Assembly: GCA_027452245.1 (NCBI GenBank)
Contig: DAIDGW010000182.1
Location: 1 to 64,000 of the forward strand
Source of the DNA: Acidobacteriaceae bacterium
GTDB lineage: Bacteria; Acidobacteriota; Terriglobia; Terriglobales; Acidobacteriaceae
Reading direction: 5' to 3'
DNA: 64,000 nucleotides
Both the position numbers and the translations under genes were made by a program. Every line of letters starts with the position of its first letter. Positions within the stretch are counted from its first letter, which is position 1. This document shows positions 9,321-17,787 of the stretch, in pieces. The notes beneath the pieces were generated by a model that was given only the letters and a program-made list of their open reading frames with translations, did no database searches and was not told the origin of the DNA.

Positions 9321-10451
9321 CTATTGGCGGACGGCTGGGAATAACTCGTATCCTTCGGGAGAGTTGAAGGTGGTGGAGCCTCCGGGCACTACTGTTCCGT
9401 TTGCGGGATTGAACTGATAAACCTGCACCACTCCCTGACCCGTGACGCCATAGATGAGACGGTCTTCCGGACTGAAATAGAGTGTCGGATTGGCCGGAAT
9501 GGAATCCGTCTGAACGATTTGCTTACTGGCAACATCAATCTGCCCGATCACGGTGTCACTCGACTCGGGGAGAAATACATATTTTTGGTCGACGCTGATC
9601 CAGTAATGGAAGGCGGCGCCGCAGGCGTTAAGCATCGATTGCGTGCAGGAAAATAGCGGTTGGGGATTTTTCTGAAGAGGATAGACGTTAAGCACCGATG
9701 GCGGCCCACCGCCGTCGTTGTGCAGGTCGAGGATGAGGTTTTGCGTGAAATAAGTTTCGTCGACTCCATCGAAGTTGCTGGGGGCAAAGATGGTTCCAAC
9801 ATCGGGCCCCAACTGTCCGGTGGAGGTGTTCACTGAACGGGCGCTGTAGTTGTAATTGTTCTCGTGGTCGAAACTGACGCTCCAATCGTCAAAGAGGCGA
9901 GTGCCCGCTTTATTGAAGCTGACCAGAGACTCGGTGTAGTAGAAATCGGGTCCGTATGTGCCCTGGATGTTCGGATTCTGGGTGAGCGCTCCGGTGGTCT
10001 GGTCGACGTCGTAGAGGTAGAGGGTCTCCGAGTATCCCTGCTGACCGGACGTGGTTTGCATTACGTAGGCGTACTGGTCGCTGGGATGAATCAGGAACTG
10101 CCATCCCGATGCAGGAAGAGTTTGCACTGGAGTGCTCTGGGGAACACCCGAGGCATCTGTGTCGTAGACGGAGAGCGAAAAGTTACCGTTCGCGTCTGGC
10201 CATTGCACATAAATGAAGTGATCGTTGGGGGCCGGAGTAATCGGTCCGATGAAAGAGGCAGAGGAGATCGTCAGCGGGGTGCCAACTTGTGTAGGCACCA
10301 AGTTGGCTGGGCTGACAGCGTAGGTGGTGATGGTGTTGCCGGTCGCCAAATAGAAGACATGGCGGGCAGCTTGGGCGAAGGTGTTCGGGGCTAACCCAGC
10401 CAAGGTCAAAACGAGGCAAAGTCCCTGCAAAATGGCACAACGGCGGGGCAT
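9321..10451 (-). CDS. Secreted beta-propeller (lactonase/YVTN-like) protein
   Basis: 376 aa with a clear signal peptide (residues 1-26, ending NTFA). The rest shows the repeating blade pattern of YVTN or lactonase-type propellers: short strands such as HVFYLATGNTITTYAV, SLSVYDTDASG, TLYLYDVDQTTGALT, YWISVDQKYVFLPES and YFSPEDRLIYGVTG spaced about 45-60 residues apart. No catalytic residues can be assigned; proteins of this group in acidobacteria are usually of unknown function, exported, and often bind a partner. The start ATG at 10451 has a strong GGAGG eight bases upstream. It stands alone between purL and the diguanylate cyclase; the 236 bp separating it from purL show nothing I recognise. 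Confidence 0.8.
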   Translation of the reverse strand: MPRRCAILQGLCLVLTLAGLAPNTFAQAARHVFYLATGNTITTYAVSPANLVPTQVGTPLTISSASFIGPITPAPNDHFIYVQWPDANGNFSLSVYDTDASGVPQSTPVQTLPASGWQFLIHPSDQYAYVMQTTSGQQGYSETLYLYDVDQTTGALTQNPNIQGTYGPDFYYTESLVSFNKAGTRLFDDWSVSFDHENNYNYSARSVNTSTGQLGPDVGTIFAPSNFDGVDETYFTQNLILDLHNDGGGPPSVLNVYPLQKNPQPLFSCTQSMLNACGAAFHYWISVDQKYVFLPESSDTVIGQIDVASKQIVQTDSIPANPTLYFSPEDRLIYGVTGQGVVQVYQFNPANGTVVPGGSTTFNSPEGYELFPAVRQ

Positions 10452-10604
10452 TCGAAATCCTCCAAAAAAAAGCTTAGTTTCAGATGATTAGAGTGACGGC
10501 AAGGTTGGATTTTCGGATGCGCCTTCCAGGCGCAGAGCCGGGACTAAACCCATTCAAGAGTTGGCGAAGTCCCCACTTCCACCAAAGAGCGGAAGGGTTT
10601 GAGA

Positions 10605-11936
10605 TCAGGCGATGCCGGCGGCTTTGGCGCGTTTGCGGCGGGTGGCGGGTCCGGCGACTTCGACGCGATTTCGTCCGGCAGTTTTGGCCCGGTAGAGAGC
10701 TTTATCGGCAGCTTGGATGACGTGCTCGGGACGCGCGCTGTCGGACCCAGAGCTTGCCACGCCAATGCTTACGGTGACGGATAGAGATTGTGGCTGTGCC
10801 TCTTCACGCAGCAGTTCGCGGATGGCGTGTCCTTTGGGTACACGGCGAGTGCGCTGGCGGCGATCGGGTCCGCGGGGCATTTGGCGGCGATCGTTCCCGC
10901 GCAAACGGAAGCTGGCGCTCTCGACGGTCGCACGTAGCTGCTCCAGGTGATCCACGATATCGCCGGTCGTCTTCCCGGGAAAAAGGACGTTGAATTCTTC
11001 GCCTCCGCAGCGAAAGGCCTTGCCTCCTCCGGTGACGCGGGCAAGTTTGGAGGCGACCAGACGCAGGACTTCGTCCCCGGTATCGTGACCGTAGGTATCG
11101 TTGAACTTCTTAAAGTGGTCGATGTCGACGACAGCGATGGAGTACGGAAGTGCGATGTGCGAGATTGCGTCATTGAAGGCGCGGCGCGAGGGCAAAGTCG
11201 TGAGTTCGTCGTGGTAAGCGAGCAGGTAAGACGTTTCGACGATGGACAATCCCAGAATCAGGGCGGCGCTGGCGAAGTAGGCGAGGGCGATGGCGCCGTG
11301 TCCTGCGGAGCGAAGGGCGAGGAGGAAAGCGGCCAGCGACCAGAGCAGTCCGATTTCGACGGGCTTGCGCAAAAAACAGAAACGAACCAGCAGAATGACA
11401 AACGCGATTGCGAACATTCCCCAGAGATAACCCGGGAGAGGCGGAGCTGGAATGATGGCGTGGTGCCGGGGCAAGGGCCGATTTCCTGCGCCGCGGCAGA
11501 GCACGGTGACGACGACGCACTCAACAAAGAGGGAAATGGCGAGCGGCATAAGGCCATCGGAGGTGAATCCACGTTCGCGGATTAGGGCCAGCACAAGGAA
11601 GTTGAGGGGCACGAGCGCCGCAGCCGACGCGAGGGCGATGCGGGCCGCAGGGGTAAGAAGGTGTCCGGATGAGAATTGGACGATGGCGGTGTTGGCCAAC
11701 AGCAAAGTGAGCAGCGCAAAAAAGACGCGGCTGGAATGAAAGCGCCAGGCCAGAAACAGTCCGGCGAAGATGATGATGTAGAGCCCGAAGGTGATGGCAG
11801 GCGCTGAGAGGGCAATGCTAGGGCTGGCAAGAAGGAGGATGGTGGCGAGCAGGAGCGCGCCTCCGGGCAGCAACAGCGACTTGAGCACGGATTGGTTCCA
11901 CTGCGGCACGAAAGCTCCAGCCGCCAGAGAAAACAT
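10605..11936 (-). CDS. Membrane-bound diguanylate cyclase (GGDEF domain)
   Basis: Makes c-di-GMP from two GTP. From the ATG at 11936 the protein is 443 aa; an upstream extension to 12140 looks non-coding. The N-terminal half contains about six hydrophobic segments (for example VLKSLLLPGGALLLATILLL and ITFGLYIIIFAGLFLAW), giving a membrane sensor of unknown ligand. The C-terminal half is a GGDEF domain: DELTTLPSRRAFNDA, VDIDHFKKFNDTYGHDTGDEVL, RCGGEEFNVLF (active GGEEF signature) and SVTVSIGVASS. The RxxD inhibitory site expected before GGEEF is missing, so product inhibition at that site is unlikely. It is transcribed away from the flagellar regulators across a 234-bp gap. Confidence 0.92.
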   Translation of the reverse strand: MFSLAAGAFVPQWNQSVLKSLLLPGGALLLATILLLASPSIALSAPAITFGLYIIIFAGLFLAWRFHSSRVFFALLTLLLANTAIVQFSSGHLLTPAARIALASAAALVPLNFLVLALIRERGFTSDGLMPLAISLFVECVVVTVLCRGAGNRPLPRHHAIIPAPPLPGYLWGMFAIAFVILLVRFCFLRKPVEIGLLWSLAAFLLALRSAGHGAIALAYFASAALILGLSIVETSYLLAYHDELTTLPSRRAFNDAISHIALPYSIAVVDIDHFKKFNDTYGHDTGDEVLRLVASKLARVTGGGKAFRCGGEEFNVLFPGKTTGDIVDHLEQLRATVESASFRLRGNDRRQMPRGPDRRQRTRRVPKGHAIRELLREEAQPQSLSVTVSIGVASSGSDSARPEHVIQAADKALYRAKTAGRNRVEVAGPATRRKRAKAAGIA

Positions 11937-12170
11937 GGCGTCCCGTGACGGTGCGGATGGGCACAGCCGGGGATGCCAAATTATCTCTGCAGGAGAGGGG
12001 CGGGGGGAATTGGCCGGAGGGGTTCCTGGAGGGCAGAGATTTCTGAGCCGAGTCTCTCCCTTTTTGAAACCGGGCTCCTTTTCAGGAACTACACACCTTG
12101 GTGCGCACCGCTTTCCGGTTCCGCCTGAGGATCTTCTCACTAGAATCGGTTGTTCGATTAAGGACAGCTC

Positions 12171-12857
12171 ATGCGAATTCTAATGGCGGAAGACGATGCG
12201 GCACTGGCGAAGTTCGTCAGCCAAGGTCTGGAATCAGAAAACTATCGGGTTGATGTTCTGGGAGATGGGGCGCAGGCGCGGGCGGCAGCGGCTGGGAACG
12301 AGTATGACCTGGTGGTACTGGATCTGAACTTGCCGAACCTGGACGGGATCAGCGTGTTGCGGCATATCCGGCAACAGCGGCCCAGCCTGCCGGTGCTGGT
12401 GCTGACGCAGCGCAACAAGGTTGAAGACAAGGTCGAATGCCTGGACACGGGAGCGGACGACTATCTGGCGAAGCCGTTCTCGTTCAGTGAGCTTTCGGCG
12501 CGCATACGGGCGCTTTTGCGGCGGAGCCATCAGCCGTCGGGCTCGGTGCTGGAGGTCGATGATTTGAAGCTGGATCGAATGGAACACCGCGTGGAGCGCG
12601 GCGGGCGGCGAATCGAGCTTACCACGCGCGAGTTCGCGCTGCTGGAATACCTGATGCAGAACGCGGGGCGGCGGGTGACGAGAGCGATGATCATCGAGCA
12701 CGTGTGGAATCTCACGTTCGATACGACGACGAATGTGGTTGACGTCTATATCAACTACCTCAGAAGAAAGATCGACGACGGATATCCACGAAAGCTGATT
12801 CATACCGCGCGCGGGGTGGGTTACAAACTGAGCGCTGGGGCTGAGGTACGGATATGA
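12171..12857 (+). CDS. OmpR/PhoB-family response regulator
   Basis: Two-component transcription factor, 228 aa. The receiver domain (1-120) has the acidic pair EDD at 7-9, phospho-acceptor Asp51 in VVLDLNLPNLDG, Thr in VLVLTQRN and Lys in LAKPFSF. The winged-helix output domain (130-225) shows LTTREFALLEYLMQNAGR, VVDVYINYLRRKID and HTARGVGYKL, typical of OmpR/PhoB proteins. AAGGA seven bases before the ATG is a good ribosome site. It opens the flagellar locus and overlaps the next gene (ATGA), a degenerate kinase, which may be its partner. Direct targets are unknown. Confidence 0.93.
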   Translation: MRILMAEDDAALAKFVSQGLESENYRVDVLGDGAQARAAAAGNEYDLVVLDLNLPNLDGISVLRHIRQQRPSLPVLVLTQRNKVEDKVECLDTGADDYLAKPFSFSELSARIRALLRRSHQPSGSVLEVDDLKLDRMEHRVERGGRRIELTTREFALLEYLMQNAGRRVTRAMIIEHVWNLTFDTTTNVVDVYINYLRRKIDDGYPRKLIHTARGVGYKLSAGAEVRI

Positions 12858-13567
12858 GCAGCACGGGCTTGCAGTTGGTGCGGGAAAAGTCGGGGGTGAA
12901 GGAGCGCAGTCCGATGGCGCATCTGCTGCACGCGCTCAACCAGCCGCTGACCGGGTTGCAATGCTCGCTCGAACTGGGACTGGTGGGCAAGCGCAGCGTG
13001 GAACATTACCTGCGCGCTCTCGAGGCGGGATTGCAGCTGACTTCCCGCATGCGACTGCTGGTGGAAGCGCTGCGGGAGATAGTGGACATGGAAGAAGATA
13101 TTGCCGGCCGCGGGGAGGTGCTGGTCCTGCAGGATGTTGTGGCTGAGATTGTCGAGGAGATACGTCCGGTGGCGGTGAGCCGTGGGGGCACGCTTTTCCT
13201 GCAGAGTGGTCCGCCGATTCACGTCAGAGCGGACCGGCAACGACTGACAGCCACAATTTTCCGCCAAGTTGAGTCCGCGGTGAGTCTGGCCTGGCCGGGT
13301 AGCGAAGTCCGAATGACATCGAGCAGAGACGACAGCGATGGATGGCTGATGCTGGAGTGGCGGGAAGGGGAACGAGCGGAAACGGGGTCGCTGTCGCGTG
13401 CGGAACTGGGATTGCTTGTGGCGGCGGCCGCCTGGGAACAAATGGGCGCTGCGGTCGAGAACACGCGGCTGGCTGGATGGCAGAAGACGACGGTGCGGGT
13501 GCCGCTGCAAGGTCCGGTGCAAGCGGCCGACTATGTTCCGGCGGCCGGGGATGGAGATGGGATATGA
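12854..13567 (+). CDS. Degenerate histidine-kinase-like protein (HisKA-like, no recognisable ATP-binding boxes)
   Basis: 237 aa, no membrane segments. An H-box-like stretch, LLHALNQPLTGLQCSLELG (about residues 24-42), and a following helical region match the dimerisation/phosphoacceptor domain of histidine kinases. The C-terminal half follows the length and order of an HATPase domain (RADRQRLTATIFRQVESAV where the N box should be), but the key Asn, the DxGxG G1 box and the GxGLGL G2 box are absent. I infer a pseudokinase or phosphotransfer protein, possibly a regulator or phosphate sink for the OmpR-like protein it overlaps by 4 bp. It also overlaps the next gene by 4 bp, so all three are translationally coupled. 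Confidence 0.65.
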   Translation: MSSTGLQLVREKSGVKERSPMAHLLHALNQPLTGLQCSLELGLVGKRSVEHYLRALEAGLQLTSRMRLLVEALREIVDMEEDIAGRGEVLVLQDVVAEIVEEIRPVAVSRGGTLFLQSGPPIHVRADRQRLTATIFRQVESAVSLAWPGSEVRMTSSRDDSDGWLMLEWREGERAETGSLSRAELGLLVAAAAWEQMGAAVENTRLAGWQKTTVRVPLQGPVQAADYVPAAGDGDGI

Positions 13568-14721
13568 GCTTGTCAAGATCGTTGTTCGCGCCAGTGTCGT
13601 TTCCAGCTTCGTCGGATGCGCTGATTGCCAGTCCGGATTTTGCGGTGCGTGAGCAGGTGCTGCAACGGCTGCGCGGGCGCTGCCGCAAGGTCCAGCACGT
13701 AATGGGCGGAGCGGACGCGCTGATGAAGCTGGAGCGGGGAGAGTGCCAGGTGATTTTTTTGGACCGCGCTCTGCCCGATCTCGACAGCGGCGAACTGGTA
13801 GGCGTGATTCAGCGGAGGTTTCCACAGATCCAGGTCGTGCTGCTCGATCCGAAAACGGAGCAGGTAGACCAGGACTCGAAACCTGCCTCCGAGGGCCCAT
13901 CGTCTGCCGGAACCGATGCCGAAGCCGAGGCACTGCCCGCAATGATCGGGAGGAGCGCGGCCATGCGGCGAGTGTACCGGCTGGTGCGATTAGTGGCGGC
14001 TCGTAACACAACGGTGTTGGTCACCGGGCCGACGGGGACGGGCAAGGAACTGGTGGCCCGGGCGCTGCATGGGTTGAGCTCGCGCGCGGCACGTCCGCTG
14101 GTCGTGGTCAATTGCGCGGCGATCCCGGAAACATTGTTGGAATCGGAATTATTCGGCTACACCCGCGGAGCATTTACCGGCGCGGTGCAGACGCAGATGG
14201 GAAGAATCGCCGCGGCGCAGGGAGGAACGCTGTTTCTGGATGAGATCGGTGAGCTGCCGCTGGGCATGCAGGCCAAGCTGCTGCGCTTTCTGGAGCAAAA
14301 AGAAGTGCAGAAGCTGGGATCGGCAGAACTGACGCGCGTGGATGTGCGGGTGGTGGCGGCGAGCAACGTGGATCTGGCGCGCAGCGTCGCCGCGCGCAGG
14401 TTTCGCGAGGATCTCTTTTATCGGCTGGCGGCTTTCCCGATCGAGATGCCACCGTTGGCGGCGCGTGTCGAGGACATCATCCCGCTGGCGAAACATTTTC
14501 TGGCCTGCATGGCGGAAGCGCTGGATGGGCCCTGTCCGCGGCTGAGCCCGGAGGCCGGCGAGATGCTGGAACGGCATGCATGGCCGGGCAACGTACGCGA
14601 GTTGCAGCACGTGATGGAGCGGGCGTCGATCCTGGCGCAGGCGGAGGACACGATTGGCCCGGAGCATCTCTACTTTACGCACTTTGGCGCGGGAACCGAA
14701 GCAGTCCGGCATGTTCCTTAA
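13564..14721 (+). CDS. Sigma-54-dependent activator with pseudo-receiver and no DNA-binding domain
   Basis: 385 aa from the ATG that overlaps the previous stop (ATGA). Residues 15-95 resemble a receiver fold: a possible acceptor Asp in IFLDRALPDLDSG is present, but the N-terminal acidic pair is missing (IASPD). Residues 125-370 form a complete AAA+ sigma-54 interaction domain: Walker A GPTGTGKE (155-162), the sigma-54-contacting GAFTGA (202-207), Walker B TLFLDEIGELP, and RFREDLFYRLAAFPIEMPPL. The protein ends shortly after WPGNVRELQHVMERA, so the Fis-type HTH is absent. Family knowledge: H. pylori FlgR also lacks a DNA-binding domain and activates flagellar sigma-54 promoters from solution. 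I infer a similar role here. Confidence 0.85.
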   Translation: MSLSRSLFAPVSFPASSDALIASPDFAVREQVLQRLRGRCRKVQHVMGGADALMKLERGECQVIFLDRALPDLDSGELVGVIQRRFPQIQVVLLDPKTEQVDQDSKPASEGPSSAGTDAEAEALPAMIGRSAAMRRVYRLVRLVAARNTTVLVTGPTGTGKELVARALHGLSSRAARPLVVVNCAAIPETLLESELFGYTRGAFTGAVQTQMGRIAAAQGGTLFLDEIGELPLGMQAKLLRFLEQKEVQKLGSAELTRVDVRVVAASNVDLARSVAARRFREDLFYRLAAFPIEMPPLAARVEDIIPLAKHFLACMAEALDGPCPRLSPEAGEMLERHAWPGNVRELQHVMERASILAQAEDTIGPEHLYFTHFGAGTEAVRHVP

Positions 14722-14748
14722 GCAACATCTAATCGGAAACCGGCTCCC

Positions 14749-16071
14749 TTGGCACGTCCCGTGCAAATCTTGCCTACAGCTATGACCACCTTGCCCAGCC
14801 CGCTTTCTGCGTCAGACGACATAACGGCCCTTGCTGCAGTCATGGGCGGGAATGGGGTTGCAGTGGAGAGCGAAATCCTGGAGCGGGCGTTCAGCTCATT
14901 TTCCGAAGCGGCGCATTCGCTGGAGCGATCGTACGGGCTGTTACGGGCAGAGGTCGCGCGTCTGCGCAAGGAACTGGAGGCCAGCAACTCGGATCTGGGG
15001 CGGAGCCTGGAAGAAAACCTCCGCATGCGGCGGGATCTGGATCACATTCTGGAGAAGCTGCCCTGCGGGGTCCTGGTGGTGAGGGGCGACAGCATCTCGC
15101 ACGCGAATCCGGAGGCGCGGCGGTTGCTCGGGCTCTGCGCCGGTGTGGGCCCGGAATGCGCCGCCCAGACCTTGGATTCACTCCGACCTGAGATTCGGGA
15201 CTTGCTGTTGAAGGTGAGAGATCGTGAGCAGGAAGACGAGCAGGAGCAGGAGATTGCCGGCGAGGCGCAGGGCTGTCGTTGGTTGGCCCTGCGGCCAGCG
15301 CCACTCGGGGAAGGCGCGGGATCGGTATTCATTGTGCGGGACGTGAGCGAGCGCAAGGGCCTCCAACAGGCGCAGGCGCGGCTGGAGCGGGATCAGGCGC
15401 TGGCCGAGATTACGGCATTGCTGGCGCACGAGGTCCGGAACCCTCTGGCGAGCCTGGAGCTATTCGCGGGGTTGTTGGCCGAGAGTGCGCTGGCAGCGGA
15501 GTGCCGGTCCTGGGTGGAGCGGATTCAGTCCGGGCTGCGATCGCTGTCGGTCACGGTGAACAATGTTTTGCAGTTTCATAGTTCTCCGCCGGGAAACAAA
15601 GTGGCGGTGGAACTGGGGGATCTGCTGACCTGGGCGCGTGATTTCTTTGCGCCGCTTTCGCGGCAACATCGGGTTCAGATCCTGCTGCGAAATTCCCTGC
15701 AGGGAGTATCGATGATGGGGGACCGTCATCGCCTGCAGCAGGTTTTGTCGAACCTGGTCTTGAATGCCATCAGCTTCATGCCGGGCGGCGGGTGGATTCG
15801 CATCGCAGGTAAGGCTTCGGCCGATGGAGGGTCGGCCCTGATGGAGATAGCCGACACTGGTCCGGGAATTGCGGCGAACGATCTTGGCCAGATCTTTGTG
15901 CCGGGATTCAGCACACGCTCGGGGCCGGGGCTGGGTCTGGCCGTGTGCCGCCAGATTGTCGAGCAGCATGGTGGAAGTATCGGGGTGAGCAGCCGTCCGG
16001 GAGCCGGGGCGAAATTCAGTTTGAGTCTGCCGCTGCTGGCGAACGAAGCGCCTGGGGAGAGCGCGTCATGA
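14749..16071 (+). CDS. Cytoplasmic PAS histidine kinase, FlgS/FleS-like
   Basis: Sensor kinase, probably phosphorylating the sigma-54 regulator it overlaps by 4 bp. Numbered from TTG 14749 (440 aa): a coiled-coil stretch (about 55-100), a PAS domain (about 97-200), the H box LLAHEVRNPLASLELF (His227), the N box QQVLSNLVLNAISFM, G1 DTGPGIAANDLG, and GPGLGLAVCRQIVEQHGG. No membrane segment, as in the flagellar kinases FlgS and FleS, which are thought to sense assembly of the export apparatus from the cytosol. The start is ambiguous: TTG 14749, ATG 14782 (429 aa) and ATG 14842 are possible. A sigma-54 promoter match covers the TTG, so transcripts from it would need the later ATG. Confidence 0.88.
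   Translation: MARPVQILPTAMTTLPSPLSASDDITALAAVMGGNGVAVESEILERAFSSFSEAAHSLERSYGLLRAEVARLRKELEASNSDLGRSLEENLRMRRDLDHILEKLPCGVLVVRGDSISHANPEARRLLGLCAGVGPECAAQTLDSLRPEIRDLLLKVRDREQEDEQEQEIAGEAQGCRWLALRPAPLGEGAGSVFIVRDVSERKGLQQAQARLERDQALAEITALLAHEVRNPLASLELFAGLLAESALAAECRSWVERIQSGLRSLSVTVNNVLQFHSSPPGNKVAVELGDLLTWARDFFAPLSRQHRVQILLRNSLQGVSMMGDRHRLQQVLSNLVLNAISFMPGGGWIRIAGKASADGGSALMEIADTGPGIAANDLGQIFVPGFSTRSGPGLGLAVCRQIVEQHGGSIGVSSRPGAGAKFSLSLPLLANEAPGESAS
14750..14765 (+). promoter_or_regulatory. Sigma-54 (-24/-12) promoter upstream of the flagellar histidine kinase
   Basis: TGGCAC, five bases, then GTGCA. The GG (14751-14752) and GC (14763-14764) are at exact sigma-54 spacing. Predicted transcription start is near 14776, a few bases before the ATG at 14782. 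The TTG at 14749 would lie inside this promoter. Confidence 0.6.
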
Positions 16072-17405
16072 GCCGGGTGCTGGTTGTCGATGACGATGCG
16101 GGGATGCGAGCGGCACTGGAGGCGCGGTTTCGGCGGCGAGGCTGGAGGGTAGAAACTGCGGCATGCGCGATCGAGGCAATCGAAAAGTTCCGGCGAGGGC
16201 AGCATGCGCTGGTCGTAACCGACATACGCATGCCGGGAGCGGACGGTTTCTGGTTGATGCGGGAGGTGCGGGCAGTTGCGCCGAGCACCCCGGTGATTCT
16301 GCTGACTGCTTTTGGCAGCGTGCCGGATGCGGTGACGGCGATGAAGGATGGAGCTTGCGATTACCTGGTCAAGCCCGTGGCCTTTGAAGAGTTGGAACGG
16401 GCGGCCGAGCGCATTCTCGCTTCGGCGCGTCCGAACGCAGAGGCCAATGGAAATTTGATTGGACACGCACCGCTGTGGCTGCGGGCGCTGGAGCGGGCGC
16501 GGCAGGCAGCGGGCACCGAGGCCGATGTTCTGATCGAGGCCGAAAGCGGCACGGGAAAAGAGTTGGTGGCGCGCCTGATTCATCGCCTGAGCGCGCGCCG
16601 CGAGCGTCCGTTTGTGGCGGTGAATTGCGCCGCGTTTCCGGAGAATCTGCTGGAGAGCGAGCTGTTTGGCCATACCAAGGGGGCGTTCACCGGGGCCAGC
16701 AGCGCCAAACCGGGGAAATTCGAGCAGGCAAACGGGGGGACCCTGCTGCTCGACGAGATCGGCGAGATGCCGCTGCCGCTGCAGCCGAAACTGTTGCGGG
16801 TATTGCAGGAGCGGGAGTTCGATCGCCTGGGCGATACGCGAAGCATGCAGGTCGATGTGCGGGTGATTGCCACCACCAACCGCAAGCTGAACGAAATGGT
16901 GCGCGCGGGAACCTTCCGCGCCGATCTCTATTACCGGCTCAATGTCATTCCCCTGGGGTTGCCGCCGTTGCGGCAGAGAAAAGAAGATATCCGCGAACTG
17001 GCCAACTACTTTGCCGGATTGTACCGACCCACTGGACGAGCGATCCCCTTCCGTGAAGAATTTCTCGTGGCGCTCGAACAGCACGGCTGGCCGGGCAATG
17101 TCCGGGAATTAGCCAACTGCGTGCGGCGGGCCGTGGCCTTGGCTCCGGGTCCGGACATCGGGCGCGAGGCGCTGGCCGAAATGGAGTGGAGTGCGCAGCA
17201 GGCTCAAGACATTCCCGTGGATGCGGCGCTGCGGCCGGGAGTTTCGCTGGACGAAGCGGAGCGCAAACTCTTCGAAATGACGCTGGCAGCGACCGGCGGA
17301 AACCGCTCGCGCGCCGCGGCGCTGCTGGGGGTGAGTTTGCGCACCGTACGCAATAAGATTCGCAGCTATGGGCTGCCGGAGTGCAACGCGTATGTCCATG
17401 ATTGA
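16068..17405 (+). CDS. Sigma-54-dependent response regulator, FlgR/FleR-like
   Basis: 445 aa from the ATG overlapping the kinase stop. The receiver domain (1-120) has the acidic pair VVDDD at 6-10, Asp52 in TDIRMPGADG, and Lys in LVKPVAF. The AAA+ domain has Walker A ESGTGKE, the sigma-54 loop GAFTGA in FGHTKGAFTGASS, Walker B TLLLDEIGEMP and FRADLYYRLNVIPLGLPPL. The C-terminus is a Fis-type HTH: GGNRSRAAALLGVSLRTVRNKI. This is the complete counterpart of the HTH-less activator two genes upstream and the likely master activator of the sigma-54 promoters at 14750 and 27792. Its 3' end overlaps the flgB start. Confidence 0.93.
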   Translation: MSRVLVVDDDAGMRAALEARFRRRGWRVETAACAIEAIEKFRRGQHALVVTDIRMPGADGFWLMREVRAVAPSTPVILLTAFGSVPDAVTAMKDGACDYLVKPVAFEELERAAERILASARPNAEANGNLIGHAPLWLRALERARQAAGTEADVLIEAESGTGKELVARLIHRLSARRERPFVAVNCAAFPENLLESELFGHTKGAFTGASSAKPGKFEQANGGTLLLDEIGEMPLPLQPKLLRVLQEREFDRLGDTRSMQVDVRVIATTNRKLNEMVRAGTFRADLYYRLNVIPLGLPPLRQRKEDIRELANYFAGLYRPTGRAIPFREEFLVALEQHGWPGNVRELANCVRRAVALAPGPDIGREALAEMEWSAQQAQDIPVDAALRPGVSLDEAERKLFEMTLAATGGNRSRAAALLGVSLRTVRNKIRSYGLPECNAYVHD

Positions 17406-17787
17406 CAGTCCGCTGACCGACGCTCTGGAACGCTTCCTCGATGTCGATGTGGCGCGCGCGCAGCTGGTCACGGCAAATTTGGCGAACATCGACACGCCCG
17501 GATACCGCACCCGCGATCTGAATTTCCATGCGGAACTCGAACGCGCGACTGCACAGGCCCAGCAGTCGAATGCCCGGGGAGCCACGCTCCAGTATGGGTC
17601 GTACACGCCGGCGGTGCATACCGTACGAGGGTTGATGGAGCGTCCCGATGGAAACAATGTCAGCCTGGAACGCGAGACGCTGCTGCTGGCTGATACCCAG
17701 ATGAAGTTCAACCTAGGAGTGGCCCTGCTAAAAGACCAGTTCCATCTGGTGGCAGAAGCGATCAGTTCGGGAGGCAGTTCGTCATGA
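17392..17787 (+). CDS. flgB: Flagellar proximal rod protein FlgB
   Basis: Structural subunit of the proximal rod crossing the periplasm, exported by the flagellar type III system. 131 aa from the ATG at 17392 (a second ATG two codons on is equally possible; an upstream ATG at 17368 is deep inside the regulator gene). Family signature near the N-terminus: ARAQLVTANLANIDTPGYRTRDLNF, here split as the rod motif ANLANIDTPGY at about 26-36. The C-terminal helix (LLLADTQMKFNLGVALLKDQF) packs on the N-terminal helix in rod proteins. It overlaps the regulator by 14 bp and flgC by 4 bp. Confidence 0.95.
   Translation: MSMIDSPLTDALERFLDVDVARAQLVTANLANIDTPGYRTRDLNFHAELERATAQAQQSNARGATLQYGSYTPAVHTVRGLMERPDGNNVSLERETLLLADTQMKFNLGVALLKDQFHLVAEAISSGGSSS

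Noticed and set aside
12821-14011. Long reverse-strand open frame (396 codons) over the pseudokinase and HTH-less activator
   Set aside because: Pro/Arg/Ser-rich translation without motifs, opposite to genes with clear domains; a GC-rich antisense shadow.
15726-17084. Long reverse-strand open frame (452 codons) over the kinase and sigma-54 regulator
   Set aside because: Mirrors a strongly supported AAA+ gene; composition His/Arg/Gln-rich with no family pattern.
17368-17391. Earlier ATG for flgB
   Set aside because: Sits deep within the upstream regulator gene and lengthens FlgB beyond the family N-terminus.
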